From NCBI RefSeq assembly GCF_030127145.1, contig NZ_CP126158.1:186001-250000 (forward strand): a stretch of 64,000 nt of DNA, read 5' to 3'. This document shows, in pieces, positions 17,157-26,159 of this stretch. Source of the stretch: Halobaculum halobium. GTDB taxonomy: Archaea; Halobacteriota; Halobacteria; Halobacteriales; Haloferacaceae. Position 1 is the first letter of the stretch; every line of letters begins with the position of its first letter. The notes beneath the pieces are model-generated. The model searched no databases. It had not been told where the DNA came from and saw nothing but the letters and a program-made list of their open reading frames with translations. The translations under genes were made by a program, and so were the position numbers.

Positions 17157-17723
17157 TCAGCCGTCGCCGTACTCGTCGACGACGACGACCTCGCCGTCCT
17201 CGACGGTGACGTTGATCAGCGTCTTCACCGAGTGGTCGGTGTCGTCGAGCTTGTTCGGGCCGGCCTTCTTGATCACCGCGACGACGTCGACCACGTCGGC
17301 GCCGATGTGGGTGAGCGCGTCGAGGATACCCTTCATCGTGCCGCCCGTCGAGAGCACGTCGTCGAGCACGAGCACGCGGTCGCCCTCGAACACGTCGTTG
17401 ATGTACATCTCGCCCTCCGAATAGCCCGTCTCCTGCTGGAGTGCGACTTCGCCCTCGAGGCCGTACTCCCGCTTGCGGATGACGACAAGCGGGATGTCGG
17501 TCATCAGCGACAGCGCGGTGGAGATGTGGATCCCCATCGCGGCGGGCGTGACGATCTTGTCGACGTCCTCGATCTGGGCCTTCCGGATGATCCGAATGAC
17601 GATCTCTCGGAGGAGTTCCGGCTCCAGCATCGGGACGCCGTCGCTGATGGGGTGAACGAAGTACTGGTACTCGCCCTTCTCGATGATCGGTGCGTCCAGC
17701 AGGGACTGGCGCAGGCGTTCCAT
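17157..17723 (-). CDS. hpt: Hypoxanthine/guanine phosphoribosyltransferase
   Basis: A 188-residue purine-salvage enzyme of the archaeal HGPRTase/APRT-like group. The PRPP loop is [13 protein letters not shown] (about residues 117-129); a [10 protein letters not shown] segment and [11 protein letters not shown] follow the pattern of archaeal Hpt. It converts hypoxanthine or guanine and PRPP to IMP or GMP. The ATG at 17723 is chosen because [14 protein letters not shown] is the normal archaeal N terminus; the longer open frame adds 53 unrelated residues. Upstream lies a 235-base stretch shared with the end of the Mrp operon, with no other gene visible. Confidence 0.85.
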   Translation of the reverse strand: MERLRQSLLDAPIIEKGEYQYFVHPISDGVPMLEPELLREIVIRIIRKAQIEDVDKIVTPAAMGIHISTALSLMTDIPLVVIRKREYGLEGEVALQQETGYSEGEMYINDVFEGDRVLVLDDVLSTGGTMKGILDALTHIGADVVDVVAVIKKAGPNKLDDTDHSVKTLINVTVEDGEVVVVDEYGDG

Positions 17724-17958
17724 GTTGCCGGTACCGCTACCGAGGTGAAAAGCGCGGCGGATCCCGACAGGGCCCGAGTCGGCCGCACGCGAGACGCTGA
17801 CGCGCGACTGTTCTCGTAGGCTCGACTCACTGAGGATCGTGTGGCCGCGTTCGACCGAAGACCGCTCGTCGCCCGCAAGCACCTCCCGCGACGAACGCGG
17901 TGGGCACGTGCCGTCCTCGCCCTCCGCTGACTGCCACAGGTCCAGTCGCGGTTCCCGG

Positions 17959-19719
17959 TCACACGAGGAACAGCAGCGCGAGACTGACCAGCAACGCGAC
18001 CAGCAACACGCTCGTTCCGAACCCGGCGCGCAGGTCGATGTCGGGCCGCTCGTGTGCGCCGTTCGTCAGTGCGTCGTCGCCGGCGATCACGCCGACGGCG
18101 CCGATCCGGTCGAGCGTCCCGGCCGGGTCCCGGACGGCCCCCGCGACGGCGCTCGACCCCGCGACGACCGCGCGGTCGACCGCCGCGTACAGCTCGGTGA
18201 CGCCGACCACGAGCGCCCGCGTACCGTAGAAGCCCGCGCGGTTGTAGATCGCGTCGACGTCGGGCACGCGACCGACCTTCGCGAGCGGCTTCTTCAGGAT
18301 GACGAAGCCGACCACGCCGAGCGCCGCGAGGATCAGCCCCTCTTCAACGTGAGGGACGGTGTACGTGGTGTATTCGTAGCTGCCGGTGTCCGGAAGCACC
18401 GCGAACAGCGCGGGCGGGTAGACGCCAAGCACGACGCACAGGACGGCGACGGTCCCCATCGCGAGCTTCTGGCCGACGTTCGCCGGACGCACGTCGCCCT
18501 CGTACTCGCCGTGGAGGAAGACGTAGTAACCCAGCTTGATGAACGAGAGGAACGTGCCGACGCCGCCCGCAAGCAGCAGGTACCAGATGATGTCGTAGTG
18601 CTTCTTGTGAGCGGCCGCGAGCACCATCCCCTTGGAGACGAACCCGTTGAACCCGGGGAATCCCGCGATCGACAGCGCCGCGATCAGGAACGCGAACGCC
18701 GTGACGGGGAGCTTCCGCCAGAGCCCGCCCAGTTCCTCGAGGTGCTCCTCGCCGGTGCGGTAGATGACGACGCCGACCGTCATGAACAGCAGGCTCTTGT
18801 AGAGGATGTGGTTGAAGACGTGACCGAAGGCGCCTGCGGTGGCGAGCGCGCCGCCGAGGCCGACGCCGGCGACCATGTACCCCACCTGCGACTGGATGTG
18901 ATACGAAAGCAGCCGCCGCATGTCGCCCTGCAGCAGCGCCATCCCCGCACCGAAGACGGCCATCAGCGCGCCCATGTACGCGACCGCGAGTTCGCCCTCC
19001 GGGAACGCCCGGAACATGCCGTACACGCCGGTCTTGGTGGTGTACACGCACAGGAACACGCTGGCGGCGATGTGCGGCCGGGGGTACGTGTCGGGCAGCC
19101 AGGCGTGCAGCCCGATGAAGCCGACGTTGACGCCGATACCCACTGCCGCGAGCACGGGCGCGACGACGCCGGCCAACCCGTCGCCGGTGAAGACGAACGT
19201 GCCCGTCTCCACGTAGTGCCAGATCACCGCCCCGAGTAGGAGCGTGCCGCCGATCCCGTGGAGGAGGGCGTACCGGAAGCCCGCGCGCACGGCGCGGCCG
19301 CCGTAGTGCCACACCAGGAGCGTGCTGGTGACGGCCATCAGCTCCCAGAAAAAGATCAGCGTGAGCCAGTCGCCGCCGAAGACCGCGCCGAGGCTGGTGC
19401 CGACGTAGCCGAGCGCGAACGCGGTCTGTCGTTCGTCGGCGCCGCTGGCCCACGAGTACAGCACCGCGATCGCGCCGATGAAGCCGAAGATGACGCCCAT
19501 CAGGCGCGAGAACCCGTCGACGTTGAACAGGACTGCGTCGAAGCCGAACAGTAGCGTCGGGAGGTGCTCGCCGCCGGGCACGAGCCACACGTACGGGACG
19601 ACCGCCGCGGTCGCGAGCACGCCCAGCGCGTGACCGGCGCGGCGACCCAGCAGGGGGACGACCAGCGCGGCCGCGAGCACGAACAGGAACGGCGGGACCA
19701 GCGGGTCGAGCGCCACCAT
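17959..19719 (-). CDS. Mrp-type antiporter subunit, NuoL/MrpD-like (third copy)
   Basis: A 586-residue polytopic proton-conducting subunit and the last gene of the nine-gene antiporter operon. It carries the conserved lysine/glutamate helices of the family, including the [12 protein letters not shown] segment near residue 190. Start ATG at 19719 forms an ATGA overlap with the stop of the preceding gene; a longer frame adds 50 non-homologous residues. Its length and C-terminal extra helices make it the most NuoL/MrpA-like of the three. It may take the place of the N-terminal part of MrpA, which is otherwise missing here. Confidence 0.82.
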   Translation of the reverse strand: MVALDPLVPPFLFVLAAALVVPLLGRRAGHALGVLATAAVVPYVWLVPGGEHLPTLLFGFDAVLFNVDGFSRLMGVIFGFIGAIAVLYSWASGADERQTAFALGYVGTSLGAVFGGDWLTLIFFWELMAVTSTLLVWHYGGRAVRAGFRYALLHGIGGTLLLGAVIWHYVETGTFVFTGDGLAGVVAPVLAAVGIGVNVGFIGLHAWLPDTYPRPHIAASVFLCVYTTKTGVYGMFRAFPEGELAVAYMGALMAVFGAGMALLQGDMRRLLSYHIQSQVGYMVAGVGLGGALATAGAFGHVFNHILYKSLLFMTVGVVIYRTGEEHLEELGGLWRKLPVTAFAFLIAALSIAGFPGFNGFVSKGMVLAAAHKKHYDIIWYLLLAGGVGTFLSFIKLGYYVFLHGEYEGDVRPANVGQKLAMGTVAVLCVVLGVYPPALFAVLPDTGSYEYTTYTVPHVEEGLILAALGVVGFVILKKPLAKVGRVPDVDAIYNRAGFYGTRALVVGVTELYAAVDRAVVAGSSAVAGAVRDPAGTLDRIGAVGVIAGDDALTNGAHERPDIDLRAGFGTSVLLVALLVSLALLFLV

Positions 19720-21374
19720 CAGACGCTCACCCCCGTGGCGCCCGCGACGATCAGGCGGACGATCCTGAGGAACACGGCGCCGTCGGGGACGATCCCGAGG
19801 ACGACAGACCCGAGCGCGGTGACGAGGATCGGTGCGAGCATGAACCACGTCGACTCGCCGCCGGTCCACCCGCGGCGGTCCCAGCCGCCCGCATGGTCGT
19901 GGCCGCCTTCGTGGCCGTAGGCGTCGCCGCCGCCGTCCGCGACCGCGTCGGTGTCGGAGGTTTCAGCTTCAGCGACGGCCGCGCGCCCCCACGACAGTCG
20001 GCCGCCCAGCGGCCCCCCGACGAGCGGCTTCTCGTCGGTCTCCTCGGGCGACTCGAAGAAGGCGGTGTACACGACCGGCCAGAAGTAGCCGATGTTCAAC
20101 ACCCCCGAGACGAGCAGCGCGACCGCGAACAGCGTCTGTCCCGCCGACACCGAACCGATGAGCAGGAAGTACTTGCTCACGAAGCCGGCGACCAGCGGGA
20201 TGCCCGCCATCCCGGCCGCGGCGACGGCGAACGCCGCCATCGTCAGCGGCATCCGCCTCCCGATGCCGGCCATGTCGGAGATGTCGTCGGTGTGGGTCTC
20301 GACGTGGAGGGCCCCGGCGGCGAAGAACAGGGTGATCTTCATGAACGCGTGCGCCGGGATATGGAGCAGTCCACCAACCAGCGACGTTGGCGCTACCACC
20401 GCAAGCCCGAGCACGATGTACGACAGTTGGCTCACCGTCGAGAAGGCGAGCCGGCGCTTGAGATTGTCCTGCCTGAGCGCGATGACGCTGGCGGTCACGA
20501 GCGTGAACGCCGCGACCGCCGCAAGCGGCAGCCCCATCCCCAGGTCCGCGACGGCGTCGGGCCCGAACACGTCGAGGACGATCCGGGCGATGCCGAAGAC
20601 GCCGCTTTTCACGACCGCGACCGCGTGCAACAGCGCGGAGACGGGCGTGGGCGCGACCATCGCGTCGGGCAGCCACGAGTGCAGCGGCATCAGCGCCGCC
20701 TTCACCCCGAACCCGGTCGCCAGCAGCGCGAACGCCAGCCGGGCGAACATCGGGTCCGCCGAGGCGAGCCCCTCGATACCGCCCGGGGTGAACGCGACGG
20801 TTCCGGTGAGCCAGTAGACGAGCGCGGTGCCAGCCAGCACAGCGACGCCGCCGCCGAACGTGTACGCGAGGTACTTCCGGGCGGCCGAGCGCGCCTCATC
20901 CGTCTCGTCGTGGGCGACGAGCGGGTACGTCGCGACGGTGAGCAGTTCGTAGAAGACGAACAGCACCAGCAGGTTCGACGCGAACGCGACGCCGACCGCC
21001 GCGGAGACGCTGCCGGCGAAGGCGGCGAAGTAGCGCGTCTGTGCGTGCTCGTCGAGCCCGCGCATGTAGCCGATGCTGTAGCTGCTAGTGACGATCCACA
21101 GAAAACTGGCCAAGAGCGCGAAGAGGACGCCCAGCGCGTCCGCTTTCAGCGCGAACCGGGCGCCCGGGAGGAACGCGCCCAAATTCGTGACGTACGTGTC
21201 GCCGGCGAGCACGGCGGGCACCATGCTGGCGACGATGCCGAACTTCGCGAGCGCCGCGACCGCGGTCCACGACTCGCGGACGTTCGGCCGGCTGCCCGAC
21301 AGCAGGATCGGGCCGATAGCGACTGCCGAGACGAGCACGGCCGCGAGCGGTCTGAGTGACGTGATATCGGTCAT
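19719..21374 (-). CDS. Mrp-type antiporter subunit D-like (second copy)
   Basis: A 551-residue proton-conducting transporter of the MrpD/NuoN/NuoM group with about 14 predicted helices and an intact MPLHSWLPDAM signature near residue 225. A low-complexity acidic/His-rich linker (AYGHEGGHDHAGG, about residue 480-495) interrupts the last two helices, which is unusual for MrpD and may bind metal or be a simple insertion. Translational coupling on both sides: ATGA with the 504-residue subunit upstream and ATGA with the 586-residue one downstream. Confidence 0.82.
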   Translation of the reverse strand: MTDITSLRPLAAVLVSAVAIGPILLSGSRPNVRESWTAVAALAKFGIVASMVPAVLAGDTYVTNLGAFLPGARFALKADALGVLFALLASFLWIVTSSYSIGYMRGLDEHAQTRYFAAFAGSVSAAVGVAFASNLLVLFVFYELLTVATYPLVAHDETDEARSAARKYLAYTFGGGVAVLAGTALVYWLTGTVAFTPGGIEGLASADPMFARLAFALLATGFGVKAALMPLHSWLPDAMVAPTPVSALLHAVAVVKSGVFGIARIVLDVFGPDAVADLGMGLPLAAVAAFTLVTASVIALRQDNLKRRLAFSTVSQLSYIVLGLAVVAPTSLVGGLLHIPAHAFMKITLFFAAGALHVETHTDDISDMAGIGRRMPLTMAAFAVAAAGMAGIPLVAGFVSKYFLLIGSVSAGQTLFAVALLVSGVLNIGYFWPVVYTAFFESPEETDEKPLVGGPLGGRLSWGRAAVAEAETSDTDAVADGGGDAYGHEGGHDHAGGWDRRGWTGGESTWFMLAPILVTALGSVVLGIVPDGAVFLRIVRLIVAGATGVSV

Positions 21375-22885
21375 GAGAGGAGCACCTCAACGGTCGGAGC
21401 GAGGGCAGATTCGTACGCCGGGACGGCCGCCCCGAGGCCGACGGCGAGCAGTGCCGCCGCGAGGACGGCGGCGACCATGCCGAGCGAGACGCCGCGGTCG
21501 GCGGGGGCGTCGCCGACGGCGTCGTCTCCGCCGCCGTCGGCGACGGCGTCAGCAGCGGCGTCGGTTCCCGCGGGCGCCTCGCGGAAGAACATCCGTTCGA
21601 GCAGGCGCGCGAAGTACGCGAGCGTCAACAGCGTCGACAGGAGAATGACGGACGCCAGCGCCCACGCGCCCGCCTCCAGCGTGCCGACGACGATGTACCA
21701 CTTGCCGAAGAAGCCGATCGCCGGCGGCACGCCGACCATGCCGAGCGCGAGCGCGCCGAAGGCGGCCGCCGCGGTCGGCATCCGGGAACCGAGCCCGTCG
21801 TAGTCGGCGACCGAGCGGCCGCCGACGCCGGTGGCGACGAGGCCGGCAGCGAGGAACAGCCCGCCCTTCATCACCGCGTGGCCGACGAGGTGAACCGCTA
21901 GTCCGACCAACGCCGTCGCGTTCGTCACCGACAGCGCGGCGACGACGAGTCCGAACTGCGACACCGAGGAGTAGGCAAGCATTCGTTTGATCTCCGTCTG
22001 TGCGACCGCGAGGACGCTGCCGACGACGATGCTGACGGCGGCCGTCGCCGCCAACAGCGGCCGCGCGAACGGCACCGCCTCGAGGAACTCCGGCGTGAAC
22101 ACCGTGAGGACGATCCGGACGAGCGCGTACGCGCTGACCGTCGAGACGAGCGAGGCGATGAACGCGCTCACGGAGTCGGGCGCGCCGGCGTACGCCGCCG
22201 GCTGCCAGGTGTGAAGCGGGAACATCGCGACCTTGACGAACAGGCCGACGACGACGAACGCGAACGACGCCCGGACGAGCGGCGACGCGTAGCCGACGGC
22301 GGCGAGTTCGGTCGACAGATCGGCCATGTTCAGCGTCCCCGTGGCGACGTACGCGTAGCCGACGCCCAGCAGGTACAGGGCGGCGCCGAACGTCCCCACG
22401 AGGAGGTACTTCAGCCCGGCGACCGCCGACCGCCCGCCGTCTCCGCTCGCGACGAGCGCGTAGGCTGTCAACCCGGTTATCTCCAGGAAGACGTACATAT
22501 TGAACGCGTCCCCGGTGACGGACATCCCCGTGAGCCCGGTGACGAGCAGGAGGTACGTCGAGTAGAAGCGGTTCGAGCGCGGGCCGGCGCGGCGCGCGTA
22601 CGCGAGCACGCCGAGCGCGACGACCGCCACCAGCACGACCATCGACGCCGACAGGCCGTCGACGAGCAGTTCGATGCCGTAGGGGATCGTGAAGTCGCCG
22701 ACGGCGTAGCTGCCGGGCGCGCCCGAGAGCCCGTCGGCGGCGAACGCGACCGCGCCGGCGACCTGCAGGGCCAGCGTCGCCGCCGCGACGTACCAGCCGG
22801 AGCGGGTCCAGCGGATCCCGGCGAGCAGCGATACGAGCGCCCCCACGATCGGGAGCACCACAAGCAGCGCCGGGAGGTCACTCAT
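21371..22885 (-). CDS. mnhD: Mrp-type antiporter subunit D
   Basis: A 504-residue member of the proton-conducting family; gene order directly after C makes it the canonical MrpD. It has the MFPLHTWQPAAY segment (about residue 220) aligned with the HxWLP signature. Mrp complexes exchange cytoplasmic Na+ for external H+, important in a salt-in organism. The start overlaps the end of mnhC by 8 bases and the end overlaps the next D-like gene by 4 (ATGA). The last 60 residues include an Ala/Asp-rich loop. Confidence 0.85.
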   Translation of the reverse strand: MSDLPALLVVLPIVGALVSLLAGIRWTRSGWYVAAATLALQVAGAVAFAADGLSGAPGSYAVGDFTIPYGIELLVDGLSASMVVLVAVVALGVLAYARRAGPRSNRFYSTYLLLVTGLTGMSVTGDAFNMYVFLEITGLTAYALVASGDGGRSAVAGLKYLLVGTFGAALYLLGVGYAYVATGTLNMADLSTELAAVGYASPLVRASFAFVVVGLFVKVAMFPLHTWQPAAYAGAPDSVSAFIASLVSTVSAYALVRIVLTVFTPEFLEAVPFARPLLAATAAVSIVVGSVLAVAQTEIKRMLAYSSVSQFGLVVAALSVTNATALVGLAVHLVGHAVMKGGLFLAAGLVATGVGGRSVADYDGLGSRMPTAAAAFGALALGMVGVPPAIGFFGKWYIVVGTLEAGAWALASVILLSTLLTLAYFARLLERMFFREAPAGTDAAADAVADGGGDDAVGDAPADRGVSLGMVAAVLAAALLAVGLGAAVPAYESALAPTVEVLLS

Positions 22886-23234
22886 CCTCGTTCACCTCCG
22901 CGACGAGATCCGCGCGGAGCGTCCCGTACTCCCCGTAGATGCGGACGATCAGTCCCAGCGCCACCGCGGTGAGGCTCACTCCGACGACGATGGCCGTCAG
23001 GATGAGCACGTGCGGCAGCGGGCTCACGTACGGTCCCGGCTCCGACAATAGCGGCGCGGACGCGCCGGTCACGTACGCCGAGGCGATGAGGAACAGGAAG
23101 ATCCCCGTCTGGAAGACGTTCAGTCCGATCACCTTCTTGACGAGGTTTCGATCGCCGATCACCATGTGGGCGCCGATCCCGAGCAGAAGGAACGCGACGA
23201 CGAAGTACGCTCGGTCGACGAGCACGTCTATCAC
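22878..23234 (-). CDS. mnhC: Mrp antiporter subunit C
   Basis: A 118-residue three-helix protein homologous to NuoK/MrpC: helices at about 6-24, 30-50 and 68-92, and the GLNVFQTGIFLFL segment. Starts with GTG at 23234 in a GTGA overlap with the mnhB stop; longer in-frame starts run back through mnhB and are not used. C-terminal residues are charged (YGEYGTLRADLVAEVNEDE). Confidence 0.85.
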   Translation of the reverse strand: MIDVLVDRAYFVVAFLLLGIGAHMVIGDRNLVKKVIGLNVFQTGIFLFLIASAYVTGASAPLLSEPGPYVSPLPHVLILTAIVVGVSLTAVALGLIVRIYGEYGTLRADLVAEVNEDE

Positions 23235-23734
23235 TCCTCCACCTCCTCGGCATCGCCGTTCGCGTGGCCCGCAGCCAGCGCGAAGAACAGGCCGACGACG
23301 GTCCCGGAGACGATGATCCCGATCCCGACCTCGACGAGTTCGATACCGTACTTGCTGGAGTGAGCCACCGGGATCGCCGTGTACTCCAGGAACGCCCCGC
23401 CGAAGGCGACCGCGGCGAGGCCGATACCCATGAACAGCGCGACGCCAGAGACGACGAGCACCGTGAGAAACGACGACGAGAGCCAATCGCGGGTCGGCCC
23501 GACGCCGAAGGCGATGGCTATCATGAGGATAACCGTCCCGACGATGACGCCGCCTTGGAAGCCGCCGCCGGCGGAATCGGCGCCGTGGAACATGATGAAC
23601 GCGCCGAGCGTGAACACGAACGGCGCGACGATGCGGACGGTCGCCATGATGATCGGGCTCTCGACGTACGGACGGACCGGGCCGTTACTGACCGAGAACT
23701 CGTCGTCACCGTCGGCGGTCGACGACGAACTCAT
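23231..23734 (-). CDS. mnhB: Mrp antiporter subunit B
   Basis: A 167-residue protein with four helices and the MnhB-typical FHGADSAGGGFQGGVI segment (about residues 48-63), which is the family signature. The N-terminal 25 residues are a soluble acidic leader. ATGA overlap with the preceding gene and GTGA with mnhC. Part of the membrane arm shared by Mrp and Mbh-type complexes. Confidence 0.88.
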   Translation of the reverse strand: MSSSSTADGDDEFSVSNGPVRPYVESPIIMATVRIVAPFVFTLGAFIMFHGADSAGGGFQGGVIVGTVILMIAIAFGVGPTRDWLSSSFLTVLVVSGVALFMGIGLAAVAFGGAFLEYTAIPVAHSSKYGIELVEVGIGIIVSGTVVGLFFALAAGHANGDAEEVEE

Positions 23735-24264
23735 GCCAACACCTCCCGGTCGAGCACGACGAGCAGTCCGATGAGCGCGGCGAAGACGACGACCGCCTCC
23801 CCGAGCGTGTCAAACCCGCGGTAGGCCGCGAGCACCGCGGTCACGGCGTTCTCGACTTCGGTCTCGGTGTAGGCGTTCTCCAAGTAGTAGTTCGTCACCC
23901 GAGAGGTCGCCACCGGCGTCGACGACGAGCCGACCGGCGGGAGTGCCGTCAGCGTCGTCGCCAGTGCTCCCACCAGCAGTCCGGAGACTCCAAGGGCCGC
24001 CACGTCGATGTCGACGAACAAGTCGTCGCCGGCGGGCCTCACGGTTTTCGCGATCGTCAACAGGAACAGCACCGTCGTCACGCCGGCGCCGACGGCGGCC
24101 TCGGTCAGCCCCACGTCCGGCGCGCGAAGCAGCAGCCAGATGACGGCGATTCCGAGGCTGTAGGCTGCGAACGCGATGATCGACGCGAGTACGTCGCGGA
24201 GCAGCGCCGTCGCGAGCGCACAGCCGAGGACGAACGCGAGGATCGTCCACTCGACGGGCGTCAC
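23731..24264 (-). CDS. MrpA C-terminal / MbhD-like subunit (DUF4040 type)
   Basis: A 177-residue protein equivalent to the C-terminal part of bacterial MrpA (MbhD plus MbhE-like): the first 75 residues (DVLASIIAFAAYSLGIAVIWLLL and APDVGLTEAAVGAGV) form the MbhD-like helices, the rest an MbhE-like helix pair with an external loop. The N-terminal NuoL-like half of MrpA is not fused here. It starts with GTG (MTPVEW) in GTGA overlap with mnhG. Confidence 0.82.
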   Translation of the reverse strand: MTPVEWTILAFVLGCALATALLRDVLASIIAFAAYSLGIAVIWLLLRAPDVGLTEAAVGAGVTTVLFLLTIAKTVRPAGDDLFVDIDVAALGVSGLLVGALATTLTALPPVGSSSTPVATSRVTNYYLENAYTETEVENAVTAVLAAYRGFDTLGEAVVVFAALIGLLVVLDREVLA

Positions 24265-24698
24265 CGGCGGTCACCCCCGTCGGTTGCGGCGCCGTCCGGG
24301 TCGCCGCCCGCGGAGTCGCCGCCGGGCGGGTCGCCACCGGAGTGAGTCGGATCGGCGTCGCCGTCCGCGGACCCCTCGGCGTCAGCGTCGGGGTCGCCTG
24401 CGGTCCACGGTTCGATGCCCTGGTCTGCGGCCGCCCGCGCGATGGCGTGGGCGGCGGTCGGATTCGTGATGAACATGAAGACGATCAACAGCGCGAGCTT
24501 GAGCGTGTCGACGCCCGCGTCGAGCGCGAGCGCGGCCGCTCCGAGCGTGAGCACCGCGCCGAGCGTGTCGCTCTTGGAGGCGCTGTGGGCTCGGGTGTAC
24601 AGGTCCGGCAGCCGGATCAGCCCGACGGCGGCGACGAACGCGAAGAAGAGGCCGCCCGCAAGCAGCGCGACCACGGCCGCCTCGATACCGGTCACCAT
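24261..24698 (-). CDS. mnhG: Mrp antiporter subunit G
   Basis: A 145-residue protein with three helices in the first 90 residues and the MnhG signature GLIRLPDLYTRAHSASKSDT followed by TNPTAAHAIARAA. The last 45 residues are an Asp/Gly/Ser-rich soluble tail not found in bacterial MnhG (about 100-120 residues), probably a halophilic addition. The ATG at 24698 overlaps the stop region of mnhF. Confidence 0.88.
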   Translation of the reverse strand: MVTGIEAAVVALLAGGLFFAFVAAVGLIRLPDLYTRAHSASKSDTLGAVLTLGAAALALDAGVDTLKLALLIVFMFITNPTAAHAIARAAADQGIEPWTAGDPDADAEGSADGDADPTHSGGDPPGGDSAGGDPDGAATDGGDRR

Positions 24699-24974
24699 CT
24701 ACAGGACCCCTCCGCGCTCGACGGTGAACTTCGAGATGGCGATGCTCATCAGGAAGTTGAGCAGCGCGTACACGAGCGCGATGTCGAGCGCTCCCGGCGT
24801 GTCGGTCGCCGCGGCGATCAGCGCCGCGACCACGACCGTGTTCGACCCGACGACGTTCACCGCGATGACGCGGTCCTGCATCGTCGGGCCCTTGACCGCA
24901 CGGTACAGCACCACCAGAGAGATGAGGACGAACCCGGCAGCCGCCGCCAGTAGCGCGTCGGTGACGAGCGTCAC
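24699..24974 (-). CDS. mnhF: Mrp antiporter subunit F
   Basis: A 91-residue, three-helix protein with the MnhF segment VKGPTMQDRVIAVNVVG (about 27-43) and LDIALVYALLNFLMSIAISKF. It starts with GTG at 24974 in a GTGA overlap with the mnhE stop and ends one base before mnhG. Confidence 0.87.
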   Translation of the reverse strand: MTLVTDALLAAAAGFVLISLVVLYRAVKGPTMQDRVIAVNVVGSNTVVVAALIAAATDTPGALDIALVYALLNFLMSIAISKFTVERGGVL

Positions 24975-26008
24975 TCCTCCACCTCCTCGCGCTCGCCCGG
25001 CGTCGGGCGACGGGCCGCCGACCGGCCGTAGAAGACGAACCTGACGGCTCGCTCTAATTTCCCGTCAAGCAGGTCCTCGCGAGCGCCGGCGGTCAGCGAG
25101 TGGATGGTGAAGTGGCGGCGCTCGACGTCGACGGTCAGCGTCCCGGGCGTGAGGGTGATGCTGTTCGCCAGCGTCGCCGCGGGGACAGTCGACCACACGT
25201 CGGCGTCGAACTCGATCAGCTTCGGGTCGATCGGCAGCGACGGGTGCAACACCACGTACGCGATCTGGAGGTTCGCCTTCGCGATCTCCCACAGCAAGAA
25301 CACCGCATACAGCGACAGCCGACCGAACTGGGCGGCCAGCCGGCGAGGATCGACCGCGCCGGTGAACGAAATGTGCCACAGCGTGGCGGCGACCGCGCCG
25401 GCCGACACCGCTCCGGTGATGAGGTCGTAGGGGGCGGTCGACCAGCCGGCGAGGAACAGGTAGAACCCCGCCGAGAGGGCGAACAGCAACAGGAACTGGC
25501 CCACGCCGGACCTCCGAACGAGGCGATCCCGCTGCGTCTCGCGCTCGACCGGGGCCTCCTCGACGTCGAGTCCGGTTCCGGTGATCTCTGCCTCCAGCGC
25601 GGGCAGCAGCGGCGTCGAGCCGGTCGGGCGGTACTCGGGATCGAGCACGACCTCCCGAACGCCGTGTTCGTCCGCGTACTCGGCGATCGCATCGGCGTAG
25701 TCGCCGGGGCTGAACAGGTACTCGTCGGCGCCGACGACCGCGGTCTCGACGGTCACGCGGTCGCCGTTCTCGCCTCGGTCCTCCTCGACCCACACCTCGA
25801 TCCGGTCGAGCAGGTCGCTCGCGCGGTCGTATTCGTCGCCGACCGTGCCGCGGCTCGACAGCGGGAACACGAAGTGCAGCGTCGACGGCTCGCCGGACTC
25901 GACTGCCCGTCGGACGACGTACCCAACCGTGTTCCGGAGCGTGCTCGACTCCTCGACCGGGACAACCACGGCCCCGGGACTCACGGCGTCCCCCCCGGTT
26001 CGCGGCAT
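24971..26008 (-). CDS. mnhE: Mrp antiporter subunit E fused to an N-terminal universal-stress-like domain
   Basis: A 345-residue protein and first gene of the antiporter operon. Residues from about 165 on are MnhE: two helices, then the LLWEIAKANLQIAYVVLHP segment and SITLTPGTLTVDVE, both diagnostic. Residues 12-150 look like a UspA-type alpha/beta nucleotide-binding fold (VVVPVEESSTLRNTVGYVVRRAVE at the start, ADEHGVREVVLDPEYRP near its end). Bacterial MnhE is about 160 residues and lacks this domain. The added domain could sense nucleotide or energy state and regulate antiport; that is inference. No strong promoter visible in the 150 bases upstream. Confidence 0.85.
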   Translation of the reverse strand: MPRTGGDAVSPGAVVVPVEESSTLRNTVGYVVRRAVESGEPSTLHFVFPLSSRGTVGDEYDRASDLLDRIEVWVEEDRGENGDRVTVETAVVGADEYLFSPGDYADAIAEYADEHGVREVVLDPEYRPTGSTPLLPALEAEITGTGLDVEEAPVERETQRDRLVRRSGVGQFLLLFALSAGFYLFLAGWSTAPYDLITGAVSAGAVAATLWHISFTGAVDPRRLAAQFGRLSLYAVFLLWEIAKANLQIAYVVLHPSLPIDPKLIEFDADVWSTVPAATLANSITLTPGTLTVDVERRHFTIHSLTAGAREDLLDGKLERAVRFVFYGRSAARRPTPGEREEVEE

Positions 26009-26159
26009 CCGTCCCGATCCGAGCGGATGGGTCGGCGGTAGCTGGTTGGTATCACTGGCTGTTGTGGCGTCGTTGGGATGAACGGATCAAAACCGTTGTG
26101 ATCCCGGGTACGCGAAATCGGGACGACGGGCGCCGATTTCGGCTGAGTTCGGCCGGGGA

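Noticed and set aside
19893-21359. 488-codon plus-strand open frame across the second D-like Mrp subunit
   Set aside because: Composition (Arg, Glu, His-rich, low hydrophobicity) is that of an antisense frame in GC-rich DNA; the minus strand encodes a clear transporter.
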